From: DATBGO01 sp050011895
GTDB lineage: Bacteria > Actinomycetota > Actinomycetes > Streptosporangiales > Streptosporangiaceae
Direction of reading: 5' to 3'
NCBI GenBank assembly: GCA_050011895.1
Contig: JBEKIF010000006.1
Span: forward strand, 1-64,000
Length of the DNA stretch: 64,000 nucleotides
The notes under the pieces were generated by a model. That model did no database searches. It saw nothing but the letters and a program-made list of their open reading frames with translations, and was not told where the DNA came from. Within the stretch, counting starts at the first letter, position 1. Each line of letters starts with the position of its first letter. Positions 8,486 through 16,556 of this stretch are shown piece by piece. Position numbers and translations under genes: made by a program.

Positions 8486-9124
8486 ATGGATGACCCGCTG
8501 CCCTGGTCGATAGTGATCCCCGTCAAGGTACTTGCTCGCGCGAAGTCCCGGCTCGCCCCGCTGGCCGGCCCGCGCCGGCCCGAGCTGGCGCTCGCAATGG
8601 CCGCCGACACCGTGGCGGCGGCGGTGGCCTGCGGCGCGGGAATCGTGATCGTGGTCACCGGCGACGCGGCGGCCGCGGCCGAGCTGTCCGGCCTGGGGGC
8701 CCTCGTGCTGCCCGACGAGCCGGACACCGGGCTGAACCAGGCGCTCGTGTTCGGCGCCGCGCACGCCGCGGACCGCTGGCCGAGCCGGGGCAGGGCGGCG
8801 CTGGCGGCTGACCTGCCGGCCCTCAAGCCGGCCGAGCTGGGCGGGGCGCTGGCCGCCGCCGCCAGCATGGCTGAGGCGTTCGTGGCGGACGCGGCGGGAA
8901 CCGGCACGACGCTGTACATGGCCGGGCCGGACGCAGCGTTCCGGCCGAAGTTCGGCCCGGGTTCGCGGGACCGGCATCGCCTGGGCGGCGCCGTGCAGCT
9001 TGACCTGGACGCCGGCAGCGGGCTGCGGCGGGATGTGGACACGCCCGCCGACCTGCGGCTAGCCGCGCAGATCGGGCTCGGCCCGCGGACAGCGGCCCTG
9101 GCCGCCCAGCTGGCCGGCCGCTAG
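8486..9124 (+). CDS. cofC: 2-phospho-L-lactate / phosphoenolpyruvate guanylyltransferase (CofC/FbiD)
   Basis: Activates phospholactate or phosphoenolpyruvate with GTP in coenzyme F420 biosynthesis. The 212-residue protein shows the nucleotidyltransferase start SIVIPVKVLARAKSRLA (residues 8-24), then LPDEPDTGLNQAL and ADLPALKP in the middle and RDVDTPADL near the end, all as in CofC/FbiD. The ATG at 8486 is preceded by AGG and replaces a longer frame from 8456. No other F420 gene lies nearby, so the pathway genes must be elsewhere. Its stop codon begins a 17-bp tandem repeat. Confidence 0.92.
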   Translation: MDDPLPWSIVIPVKVLARAKSRLAPLAGPRRPELALAMAADTVAAAVACGAGIVIVVTGDAAAAAELSGLGALVLPDEPDTGLNQALVFGAAHAADRWPSRGRAALAADLPALKPAELGGALAAAASMAEAFVADAAGTGTTLYMAGPDAAFRPKFGPGSRDRHRLGGAVQLDLDAGSGLRRDVDTPADLRLAAQIGLGPRTAALAAQLAGR

Positions 9125-9240
9125 ATCCGGCCGGCCGCCAGATCCGGCCGGCTGCCAGATCCGGCCGGCTGCCAGATCCGGCCGGCTGCCAGATCCGGCC
9201 GGCTGCCAGATCCGGCCGGCTGCCAGATCCGGCCGGCTAG
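9124..9240. repeat. 17-bp tandem repeat filling the gap between two convergent genes
   Basis: About seven copies of GATCCGGCCGGCTGCCA (period 17). The array begins at the last base of the cofC stop codon and runs just into the stop codon of the Lrp-domain gene on the other strand, so it occupies the entire intergenic space. Each unit contains the palindrome CCGGCCGG and could fold, so it may act as a bidirectional terminator. Confidence 0.95.
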
Positions 9241-9470
9241 ATGTGGACGATCGGGCAGGTCAGAGTCCTGGTGATGCCCTGGACGCCCTGGATCTGCGCG
9301 ACCACCAGCTTGCCGAGGTCATCGACGTTGTCCGCCTCGGCGCGGACGATCACATCGTAGGGCCCGGTGACGTCATCAGCCTGGGTGACGCCGGCGATCT
9401 GCCCGATCTGGACGGCGACATCGGCTGCCTTGCCGACCTCTGTCTGGACGAGGATGTAAGCCTGAACCAT
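9237..9470 (-). CDS. Stand-alone Lrp/AsnC ligand-binding domain protein
   Basis: A 77-residue RAM-domain protein (VQAYILVQTEVGKAADVAVQ ... GPYDVIVRAEADNVDDLGKL ...) without the helix-turn-helix of full Lrp regulators. Such stand-alone domains usually form ring-shaped oligomers that sense small ligands, often amino acids. I chose the ATG at 9468-9470 because GGGAGGACGGC precedes it. It is divergent from thiL, which starts 118 bases away, and its 3' end touches a 17-bp repeat. Target and ligand cannot be read from the sequence. Confidence 0.9.
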   Translation of the reverse strand: MVQAYILVQTEVGKAADVAVQIGQIAGVTQADDVTGPYDVIVRAEADNVDDLGKLVVAQIQGVQGITRTLTCPIVHI

Positions 9471-9588
9471 GCCGTCCTCCCGGGCGCGAGTGGGGGGGCC
9501 CACGCTACCGTAGGTACCCGATATGAGGTACCCGGCATCCGGCCCTGAACCCGGGCCGACAGGCGCAAGGGATTAGCTGGAGGCTCCC

Positions 9589-10527
9589 ATTACTGTTGGT
9601 GACCTGGGAGAATTCGGCCTCATCGCGGCGATGAAGGCGCTGGCGCCGCCGGGCGCGGCGCAGCTGGTCGGCATCGGCGATGACGCCGCCGTGCTCAGGC
9701 CGCCTGACGGCCCGGTGGTCGCCACCATGGACATGCTTGTCGAGGACCGGCATTTCCGCCGCGACTGGTCGACCGCCTTCGACGTCGGCTGCAAGGCAGC
9801 GGCACAGAACCTTGCCGACGTCGCGGCCATGGGCGGCAGCCCGACGGCGCTGCTGGTCGGTTTCGCCACCCCCGGCGACCTGCCGGTGGCCTGGGCGCAG
9901 GATCTGGTCCGCGGCCTGGTGGCAGAATGCTCGCGGGCCGGCGCATTCCTGGCGGGCGGCGACGTCAGCAGCGCAGCGAAGATCACCCTGGCGATCACTG
10001 CTCTCGGGCACCTGGGCGGCCGTGAACCGGTCACCAGGGCGGGAGCGCGGTCTGGTGATCAGCTAGCGCTGGCCGGCCGGCTCGGCCACGCGGCCGCCGG
10101 GCTAGCCCTGCTTGAAGCCGGGCTGACCGAGCCCGGAGCCCTGGTATCCAGCCACCGGCGGCCGAGGCCGCCCTACGCAGCCGGGCCGGAGGCGGCCGCG
10201 CTCGGCGCTACCTCGATGATCGATATAAGCGACGGGCTGCTGGGTGATCTCGGTCATGTGGCCGCGGCCAGCGGCGTCCGCATCGATGTCGAGACTGCGC
10301 GGCTGGGAGATTCCAGGCTGACCGCGGCGGCCGCCGCGCTGGGCGGGGCGGACTGGCTTCGCTGGGCGCTGACCGGCGGTGAGGATCACGCGCTGGCCGC
10401 CACGTTTCCCCCGGAAACGGAGCTTGGCAGGCACTGGCGAGTGATCGGCAGCGTCAGCGCGGGCGAAGGCGTGCGAGTGGACGGACAGCGGTACCCGGGG
10501 GCCGCGGGCTGGAATCACTTCGCCTGA
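9589..10527 (+). CDS. thiL: Thiamine-monophosphate kinase, probable ATT start
   Basis: Phosphorylates thiamine monophosphate to the active diphosphate. Family motifs: N-terminal TVGDLGEFGLIAAM, GIGDDAAVLRPP (about residues 28-39), DMLVEDRHFRRDW, the AQNLADVAAMGGSP block, and ISDGLLGDLGHVAAASG. The first ATG (9631) would remove the conserved GEFGLI segment. In frame upstream there is no ATG, GTG or TTG before a TAG at 9574. A strong GGAGG at 9579-9583 lies five bases before ATT at 9589, which I take as the start (312 residues). A CTG at 9577 is the alternative but overlaps the ribosome-binding site. The downstream neighbour thiD serves the same pathway. Confidence 0.93.
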   Translation: MTVGDLGEFGLIAAMKALAPPGAAQLVGIGDDAAVLRPPDGPVVATMDMLVEDRHFRRDWSTAFDVGCKAAAQNLADVAAMGGSPTALLVGFATPGDLPVAWAQDLVRGLVAECSRAGAFLAGGDVSSAAKITLAITALGHLGGREPVTRAGARSGDQLALAGRLGHAAAGLALLEAGLTEPGALVSSHRRPRPPYAAGPEAAALGATSMIDISDGLLGDLGHVAAASGVRIDVETARLGDSRLTAAAAALGGADWLRWALTGGEDHALAATFPPETELGRHWRVIGSVSAGEGVRVDGQRYPGAAGWNHFA

Positions 10528-10609
10528 CCGGTCCATCTCACGATGGGTGATCTTTGGAAAGCGACTAGTGACTAGCCGCACAGCGACATTGCTTGGTATA
10601 AACCCCCTG

Positions 10610-11308
10610 ATGCCAAGTCACCGCAAGGAGCGCGGGCCGGGGCCCAGGCACCGCGCGCCAGGCGTGGGCCAGCGCCCTGGCCGGCGCCTACCTGCCGGCC
10701 CGCCAGCGGCGCGGCCGAGCCGTGCGCGGTACTTGCGCATGCTGATGGTGACCCCCCAGTTCGCGGCGGGCGCAGGAATCGTCATCTCGGCCATGCTCGC
10801 GGTGGACGTGCCGCATGCAGCGCTGACCTACGGCCCGAATCCGCCAGTCCGCGAGTGCGCTGGGCAAGCCTGTGCAGCTCCCAAGCCTGCCCCTGGCGGG
10901 CTGGCCACCTCTAAGCCGAGCGTCAAACTCAGGCCAGCGCAGCGTGAGGCGGCCGGCAGCGCCGTGAACCCTCCGCCCGCCGTCCACCAGCGCCGCCGCC
11001 AGGTCATGATCCAGTACCGGACGATCCGCGCGTTCCCATCGGGATTCATCGCGATGATCACCATTCAGGGCCACGACAAGCCCGGCGCCTGGACCCTGAC
11101 GTTCAGCTTCGCCGGTGCCCAGGTCCAGCATGTCCTGGGCGCGCAGTGGCAGCCAGACAGCACCGGGAACGGCGGGGTGGCGACCGGGCAGCCATGGCCG
11201 TGGCCGGGACAGAAGCCGGGCACCTCGAGGATCGTGATCTTCGCCGGCGGGCATTCGTCGACACCGGGTTCCTGCAGCTTCGACGGGGCAAGCTGCAGTT
11301 TCGGCTGA
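10610..11308 (+). CDS. Membrane-anchored protein with a CBM2-like domain
   Basis: About 232 residues. An arginine/proline-rich cytoplasmic N-terminus (residues 1-45) is followed by one membrane segment (about 50-75) and a proline-rich linker. The C-terminal extracellular domain of about 100 residues has the spacing of a family 2 carbohydrate-binding module: FPSGFIAMITIQG, GAWTLTFSFAGAQV, PWPWPGQKPGTSRIVIFAGG, and two cysteines in SCSFDGASCSFG. It probably displays a sugar-binding module at the surface. There is no catalytic domain. The start is uncertain: the ATG at 10610 lacks a ribosome-binding site but has TATAAA about ten bases upstream, so the message could be leaderless. It separates thiL from thiD. 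Confidence 0.72.
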   Translation: MPSHRKERGPGPRHRAPGVGQRPGRRLPAGPPAARPSRARYLRMLMVTPQFAAGAGIVISAMLAVDVPHAALTYGPNPPVRECAGQACAAPKPAPGGLATSKPSVKLRPAQREAAGSAVNPPPAVHQRRRQVMIQYRTIRAFPSGFIAMITIQGHDKPGAWTLTFSFAGAQVQHVLGAQWQPDSTGNGGVATGQPWPWPGQKPGTSRIVIFAGGHSSTPGSCSFDGASCSFG

Positions 11309-11360
11309 CGGCCGGGCGGCACGGGCCGTACCGTCCGGCGGGCCTCCTACGCTTAGGGCC

Positions 11361-12161
11361 ATGGCAGCGACTCCCCCTTGCGTGCTCGCGGTGGCAGGGT
11401 CAGACTCGGCAGGCGGCGCCGGGATCCAGGCCGACCTGAAGACGATGCTCGCCCTCGGCGTGCACGGCATGACCGTTATCTGCGCGGTGACGGCGCAGAA
11501 CTCGGTAGGCGTCCAGGGGTACTGGGAGATGCCCGCCGACGCCGTCGCTGCGCAGCTCAGCTCGGTGCTCGGCGATATCGGCGTGCAGGCGGTCAAGACC
11601 GGGATGCTGGCGTCGGCCACGATCGTCGACACCGTCGCCAGGGTGCTTTCCGGTGTCACCGCGCCGATCGTGGTCGATCCGGTGGCGGTGTCCAAACACG
11701 GTGACAGCCTGCTCGCGGCTGGCACCCTGGATGCCGTCAAGGAGCGCCTGCTCCCGCTGGCCGCCGTGGTCACCCCGAATCTGCTGGAGGCCCAGCTGCT
11801 CACGGGCATCCAGATCAGCGACGAGGCCGGCATGCTCAAGGCGGCTGAGGTGATCTTCGGCCTTGGCCCGCAGTGGGTCCTGGTCAAGGGCGGCCACCTG
11901 CCGGGCAGCCCGGTTGACCTGCTCTATGACGGGCGCCAGGCTATCCGCTATCCCGGCCAGCGGATTGCCAGCCGCCATACCCACGGGACCGGATGCACGC
12001 TGGCGTCGGCTATCGCCTCGTTCCTCGCCCGGGGCGCTGACATGCCCGGCGCGGTCGAATCAGCCAAGGCGTACGTCGCAGGCGCGATCGCGGCCGGGTT
12101 CCCGCTCGGCGCGGGGATCGGGCCGGTTGATCACGGCTGGCGGATCCGCCTCAGCGAGTGA
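11361..12161 (+). CDS. thiD: Hydroxymethylpyrimidine / phosphomethylpyrimidine kinase ThiD
   Basis: Performs the two phosphorylations of the thiamine pyrimidine moiety. The 266-residue ribokinase-fold protein starts with CVLAVAGSDSAGGAGIQADL, has VVTPNLLEAQLL in the middle, and ends with the anion-hole/base motif HTHGTGCTLASAIASFLA. It is a plain ThiD, with no ThiE or TenA fusion. Its last 11 bases overlap the convergent rpmB gene. Confidence 0.96.
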   Translation: MAATPPCVLAVAGSDSAGGAGIQADLKTMLALGVHGMTVICAVTAQNSVGVQGYWEMPADAVAAQLSSVLGDIGVQAVKTGMLASATIVDTVARVLSGVTAPIVVDPVAVSKHGDSLLAAGTLDAVKERLLPLAAVVTPNLLEAQLLTGIQISDEAGMLKAAEVIFGLGPQWVLVKGGHLPGSPVDLLYDGRQAIRYPGQRIASRHTHGTGCTLASAIASFLARGADMPGAVESAKAYVAGAIAAGFPLGAGIGPVDHGWRIRLSE

Positions 12162-12336
12162 CTTTTCCCGCCTTGATGCAGGACGTGCACACGTTAAGCC
12201 GACGGGGCGAGCCGTTGACGGTCGCGCGCACGCGCTGGATGTTGGGGTTCCAGCGGCGCGGGGTGCGGCGGTGCGAGTGCGACACGTTGTTGCCGAAACC
12301 CGGCCTCTTGCCGCAGACGTCGCAGACGGAAGCCAC
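12151..12336 (-). CDS. rpmB: 50S ribosomal protein L28
   Basis: 61 residues. The sequence ASVCDVCGKRPGFGNNVSHS with a zinc-ribbon CxxC near the N-terminus and CTSCIKAGKVTR at the C-terminus is typical of the cysteine-containing L28. I use the GTG at 12334-12336, with GGAG six to seven bases upstream, rather than an ATG four codons earlier that would overlap this signal. It is convergent with thiD, with an 11-base overlap. Confidence 0.97.
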   Translation of the reverse strand: MASVCDVCGKRPGFGNNVSHSHRRTPRRWNPNIQRVRATVNGSPRRLNVCTSCIKAGKVTR

Positions 12337-12576
12337 GGGATACTCCATTGGGGTGCTAGCCAGATAGGTCAGTCCGGCGCAGCCGGACAGTCGTCAAACG
12401 ATATCCGACGGCGGCCTCTCGCGCGAGCCGGGCCCGCGATGCCGCCAGCGCCGCCCGCCAGCGCCCGCCAGCGCCGCCCGCCAGCGCCCGCCCGATTCCA
12501 GCGGCTGGCGGCCGCCAACGGCAGCCCGGGCACCGTTCGCCGCCGATCAGTCGGCGCCGGGACTTACGCTGCGGGT

Positions 12577-12828
12577 ATGACGACGCTGGAGGTCATCGCC
12601 GGCGAAGCAAGGCGGCGCTGGTACTACCTGGCCGCCGGGGCGCTCGCCGGGGCGCTCGCCGGGGCGCTCGCCGGGGCGCTCGCTGTGTCCAGGGCGGCCG
12701 CCGATGAGGCGGTGGCGGTCGCCGATGAGGTGGCGGTCGGCGGAGCCGATCCCGACGAGGCATGGCCGGCCGCTGAGGTCGTGCGTTACGGCGGCGGGCA
12801 GGTACCGCTTTTGATAAACGTGGAGTAA
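12577..12828 (+). pseudogene. Short remnant of a DAK2/FakA-type gene
   Basis: An 83-codon frame. The last 26 residues (DPDEAWPAAEVVRYGGGQ, then VPLLINVE) look like the C-terminal end of the DAK2/DegV-partner (FakA-like) protein family, whose members end in GGQ..PLLIGVE. The first part is a short helix followed by four copies of a 12-bp unit (Gly-Ala-Leu-Ala). A DAK2 gene of about 500-580 residues is what I would expect between rpmB and recG in actinomycetes. I infer that an internal deletion and repeat growth left this stub. Whether it is still translated as a small protein is open; no strong ribosome-binding site is visible. Confidence 0.55.
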
Positions 12829-12835
12829 CGGAACG

Positions 12836-15370
12836 ATGGCGACTCTCGCGGATCCGCTGCGCCCTGTCGTGGGCGAGAAGGCGGCCAGACGGCTGAAGTC
12901 GGCGCTCGACCTGCAGACCGTGGGCGAGCTGCTTGGCTACTACCCGCGGCGGTATGACACCAGGGGCGAGCTGACCGACCTGGCGTCGCTGCGCGATGGC
13001 GAGCACGTGACAGTGCAGGCGGAGATCGCCGCGGTGCGGGTTCGCAAGATGCGCAACCGCCCGGGCACGATACTCGAGGCAGTCGTGACCGACGGCCGGG
13101 GGCGGCTCACGCTGACCTTCTTCAGCAAGGGCAGACAGGACTGGCGGGAGAAGGTGCTCACGCCAGGTCTGCGCGGGCTGTTCGCCGGCCAGGTCTCGAC
13201 GTTCCGGGGCAAGCGCCAGCTGGCCCACCCCGAATGCGAGCTGCTCGGCGCTGGCGAGCCCAGGGTCCGGGCGGCCGACTTCGCGGCCGAGCTGATCCCC
13301 GTCTACCGGGCCAGCAGCCAGATCACCTCCTGGCAGATCGCGGACTCGGTGCAGATCGCGCTGGACACCCTCGACATCGACGATGACCCGCTGCCGCGCG
13401 AGGTACGCCACCGATATGGCCTGTGCGGCCTGGCCGACGCCCTGCGCGGCATCCACCGGCCGGTCGACCGCGCCGACCTGCACCGCGCCACGATGCGGCT
13501 GAAATGGGACGAGGCGTTCGTGCTGCAGGTGATCCTGGCGCAGCGGCGGCGAGCCGCCACCGCGTTCTCGGCCACGCCGAGGCAGCGCAGGGACGGCGGG
13601 CTGCTAACGGCGTTCGACGGCTTGCTGCCGTTCGAGCTCACACTCGGCCAGCAGCTGGCCGGCGTGACCATCTCCGATGAGCTCGCGCTCGATCATCCCA
13701 TGCACCGCCTGCTGCAGGGCGAGGTCGGCTCGGGCAAGACGGTCATCGCGATCCGGGCGATGCTGCAGGTCGTCGACGCAGGAGGCCAGGCCGCCCTGCT
13801 CGCCCCGACAGAGGTGCTCGCCCAGCAGCACTACCGGGGCATCACCGAACTGCTCGGCCCGCTCGCCCGGGCTGGCCAGCTGGACGGGGATTCCCGTGGC
13901 ACCAGGGTCGCGCTGCTCACCGGGTCGCAGCCCACGGCCGCGCGGCGCCGGGCGCTGCTTGAAGCGGCGTCAGGTACCGCCGGGATCCTGATCGGCACTC
14001 ATGCGCTGCTCCAGGAGCAGGTGCGGTTCGCCGATCTCGGCCTGGTAGTGATCGACGAGCAGCACAGGTTCGGCGTGGAGCAGCGCGACGCGCTGCGGGA
14101 GAAGGCTGATGACGGCCGGCCGCACGTGCTGGTGATGACCGCGACGCCGATTCCGCGCACGGTGGCCATGACCGTCTTCGGTGACCTGGACATCTCCACG
14201 CTCACCGAGCTGCCGGCCGGCCGTGCGCCGATCGCCACGCACGTGGTCCCGGCGGCGGAGAAGCCCAGGTTCCTCGCCCGGGTGTGGGAGCGGGTCGCCG
14301 AGGAGGTGGCCAGCGGCCGCCAGGCATACGTGGTCTGCCCGAGGATCGGCGACGAGATCGCCGCCGATCAGGGCACCCGGGCGGGGCCCGGGGCCGGAAA
14401 CGGTGGCCGGCGACCCGGCGACGAATCGGCCGGGCGCGGGGGCCTGGCCGGAGATGGCGCGCTCTTCGGGGACGGCGGCCTCGCGGACGACGGCGCGCTT
14501 TTCGGGGGCGGCGGGCTGGCTGAGGACGGCGGGCTCGCCGGGGACGGCGGGCTCGCCGGGGGCGGCGGGCTGGCTGACGACGGCGGGCTCGCCGGGGACG
14601 GCGGGCTGGCTGACGACGGCGGGCTCGCCGGGGGCGGCGGGCTGGCTCAGGGTGACGCATCATTCGAGGCGGACGGCCTCGCCGAGGACGGTGCGCTGTT
14701 CGAAGCGGACGGCAGCAGGTCCGGGCCAGACGGCGGGCCGGAGGAGCCGGATGCCCGGCCGCCAGTCGCCGTGCTCGACCTGGCACCCGCGCTGGAGCAG
14801 GGCCCGCTGGCCGGACTGCGGGTGGCCATCCTGCACGGCCGGCTGGCCGCCGAGGAGAAGGATCGCGTGATGCGGTCGTTCGCGGACGGGTCGGTCGACG
14901 TGCTGGTCACGACCACTGTCGTCGAGGTGGGCGTCGATGTGCCTAACGCGACCGCCATGGTGATCATGGATGCGGACAGGTTCGGCGTGTCGCAGCTGCA
15001 CCAGCTCAGGGGACGGGTCGGCCGCGGCAGTCACGAAGGGCTGTGCCTCCTGGTGACCGAGGCGCCGCAGGAGGCCAAGTCGCGCGATCGCCTTAACGCG
15101 GTTGCTGCGACGCTGGACGGATTCACCCTGTCCAGGCTCGACCTGGAGCAGCGCAGAGAGGGCGACGTACTCGGCGCGGCGCAGGCCGGACGTAAGTCGA
15201 GCCTGAAGCTGCTGACCCTGCTCTCCGACGAGGACCTGATCGGGAAGGCCAGGCAGGAGGCAACCGGGCTGGTTGCCGCAGATCCCGCGCTGGCCGGTCA
15301 CCTGGCCCTGGCTGCTGCCGTCGGATTGCTGCTCGACCAGGAGCGGGCCGAATTCCTGGAGAAGGCCTGA
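12836..15370 (+). CDS. recG: ATP-dependent DNA helicase RecG with a low-complexity insertion
   Basis: Remodels stalled replication forks and Holliday junctions. The order is normal: N-terminal wedge domain, Walker A GEVGSGKT near residue 295, DEQH near 406, MTATPIPRT near 434, and QLRGRVGRG near 722. Between the first strand of the second helicase lobe (VVCPRIGDEIAAD, about 500-512) and LEQGPLAGLRVAILHGRLA (about 650) lies an inserted stretch of roughly 130 residues made of GGLAGDGGLADD-type repeats. This makes the protein 844 residues, against about 700-740 in relatives. The core motifs are all intact, so I expect activity, with the insertion looping out. It starts eight bases after the DAK2 remnant and is followed closely by rsmD and coaD. 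Confidence 0.95.
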   Translation: MATLADPLRPVVGEKAARRLKSALDLQTVGELLGYYPRRYDTRGELTDLASLRDGEHVTVQAEIAAVRVRKMRNRPGTILEAVVTDGRGRLTLTFFSKGRQDWREKVLTPGLRGLFAGQVSTFRGKRQLAHPECELLGAGEPRVRAADFAAELIPVYRASSQITSWQIADSVQIALDTLDIDDDPLPREVRHRYGLCGLADALRGIHRPVDRADLHRATMRLKWDEAFVLQVILAQRRRAATAFSATPRQRRDGGLLTAFDGLLPFELTLGQQLAGVTISDELALDHPMHRLLQGEVGSGKTVIAIRAMLQVVDAGGQAALLAPTEVLAQQHYRGITELLGPLARAGQLDGDSRGTRVALLTGSQPTAARRRALLEAASGTAGILIGTHALLQEQVRFADLGLVVIDEQHRFGVEQRDALREKADDGRPHVLVMTATPIPRTVAMTVFGDLDISTLTELPAGRAPIATHVVPAAEKPRFLARVWERVAEEVASGRQAYVVCPRIGDEIAADQGTRAGPGAGNGGRRPGDESAGRGGLAGDGALFGDGGLADDGALFGGGGLAEDGGLAGDGGLAGGGGLADDGGLAGDGGLADDGGLAGGGGLAQGDASFEADGLAEDGALFEADGSRSGPDGGPEEPDARPPVAVLDLAPALEQGPLAGLRVAILHGRLAAEEKDRVMRSFADGSVDVLVTTTVVEVGVDVPNATAMVIMDADRFGVSQLHQLRGRVGRGSHEGLCLLVTEAPQEAKSRDRLNAVAATLDGFTLSRLDLEQRREGDVLGAAQAGRKSSLKLLTLLSDEDLIGKARQEATGLVAADPALAGHLALAAAVGLLLDQERAEFLEKA
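14440..14655. repeat. In-frame minisatellite inside recG
   Basis: Repeats of about 15-30 bp built from GCGGGCTCGCCGGGGACGGC and GCGGGCTGGCTGACGACGGC run in frame through the recG insertion. Unit boundaries are irregular. Confidence 0.85.
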
Positions 15371-15377
15371 TCTGACG

Positions 15378-15974
15378 ATGACGCGCATCGTCGCGGGGGT
15401 GGCCAAGGGCAGGCGGCTCGCGGTACCGGCAGGAGCCCGCCCGACCAGCGAGCGCGCCCGCGAGGGGCTGCTGGCCAGTGCTGCCGCCAGCCTCGGCACG
15501 CTGAACGGTGTGCGGGTGGCTGACCTGTACGCGGGATCAGGCGCGGTGGGGCTTGAGGCGCTGTCACGGGGCGCCGCGGACGTGCTCCTCGTCGAGGCGG
15601 ACCGGGCAGCCGCCAGGGTGATCCGCAGCAACATCGAAACGGTGCGGCTGCCAGGCGCCCGGCTGCAGGCCGGACGCGTCGAGTGGGTGCTCGCCCGCGG
15701 GCCAGCCGACGGAGGGCGACGCGACTTCGTCTTTGCCGACCCGCCATACGCGACCACCGCCGACGAGGTGACGCATGTCCTTGAGCTGCTGCTCGGCCGT
15801 GGCTGGCTGGCACCAGGGGCCCTGGTGGTCGTGGAGCGCGCCACCAGGTCAGGCCCGCCATCCTGGCCGCGCGGATACCAACAGGACAGGTCCCGGAGAT
15901 ACGGTGAGGCCACGCTCTGGTACGGTCTCGCCGAAAGCGCCCAGTTTGGCGCCGGATCGCTGACAGGAGTGTGA
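15378..15974 (+). CDS. rsmD: 16S rRNA (guanine(966)-N(2))-methyltransferase RsmD
   Basis: Methylates 16S rRNA G966 using S-adenosylmethionine. The 198-residue protein starts MTRIVAGVAKGRRLAVPAG, has the SAM-binding DLYAGSGAVGLEALSRGA (about residues 53-70) and the catalytic FADPPY near residue 118. The ATG at 15378 lies seven bases after the recG stop; an extension further upstream reads through recG and is not family-like. It lies in the usual recG-rsmD-coaD order. Confidence 0.95.
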   Translation: MTRIVAGVAKGRRLAVPAGARPTSERAREGLLASAAASLGTLNGVRVADLYAGSGAVGLEALSRGAADVLLVEADRAAARVIRSNIETVRLPGARLQAGRVEWVLARGPADGGRRDFVFADPPYATTADEVTHVLELLLGRGWLAPGALVVVERATRSGPPSWPRGYQQDRSRRYGEATLWYGLAESAQFGAGSLTGV

Positions 15975-15980
15975 GCGCGC

Positions 15981-16460
15981 GTGCGTAGTGTCGTCTATCC
16001 AGGCTCGTTCGATCCGGTGACCAACGGGCACCTTGACATAGTCGCCCGCGCGTCACGCCTCTACGACGAGGTGATCGTCGCGGTGCTGCTCAACCTCTCC
16101 AAGACCTCGCTGTTCACGGTCGAAGACCGGCTGGACATGCTTCGCGAGGTCACCGCTGACTTCAGCAACGTACGGGTGGCCAGCTTCGACGGCCTGATCG
16201 TCGACTTCTGCAAGGCCAACGACGTCTCGGCGATCGTGAAAGGCCTGCGCGCGGTCAGCGATTTTGATTACGAGCTGCAGATGGCCCAGATGAACTACAG
16301 CCAGGCCGGCGTCGAGACCCTGTTCATGACCACCAACCCGCTGTATGCGTTCCTGTCATCGAGCCTGGTCAAGGAATTCGCAAAGTTCGGCGGCAATGTC
16401 GCGACCCTGGTGCCCAAGCCGGTGCTCCACCGCCTTCTCGAGGGCATAGGGGGCTCCTGA
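15981..16460 (+). CDS. coaD: Pantetheine-phosphate adenylyltransferase CoaD
   Basis: Fourth step of coenzyme A synthesis: adenylates 4'-phosphopantetheine. A classic 159-residue protein with VVYPGSFDPVTNGHLDI (residues 4-20), GLRAVSDFDYELQMAQMN in the middle, and FLSSSLVKEFAKFGGN near the end. The GTG start is seven bases after the rsmD stop, so the two are probably co-transcribed. Confidence 0.98.
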   Translation: MRSVVYPGSFDPVTNGHLDIVARASRLYDEVIVAVLLNLSKTSLFTVEDRLDMLREVTADFSNVRVASFDGLIVDFCKANDVSAIVKGLRAVSDFDYELQMAQMNYSQAGVETLFMTTNPLYAFLSSSLVKEFAKFGGNVATLVPKPVLHRLLEGIGGS

Positions 16461-16556
16461 CGCGACCGGCTGGCTGCCCGGCGGGACTAACTTGGGGTTC
16501 GGCCAGGCTGCCAGGTAAGCTGGGCCGCCCAGTACCCGCCACCACGTCAGCCTGCC

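Noticed and set aside
10688..11887. Minus-strand frame across the CBM-like gene and thiD
   Set aside because: It spans two plus-strand genes and has random-looking Ala/Ser/Arg composition.
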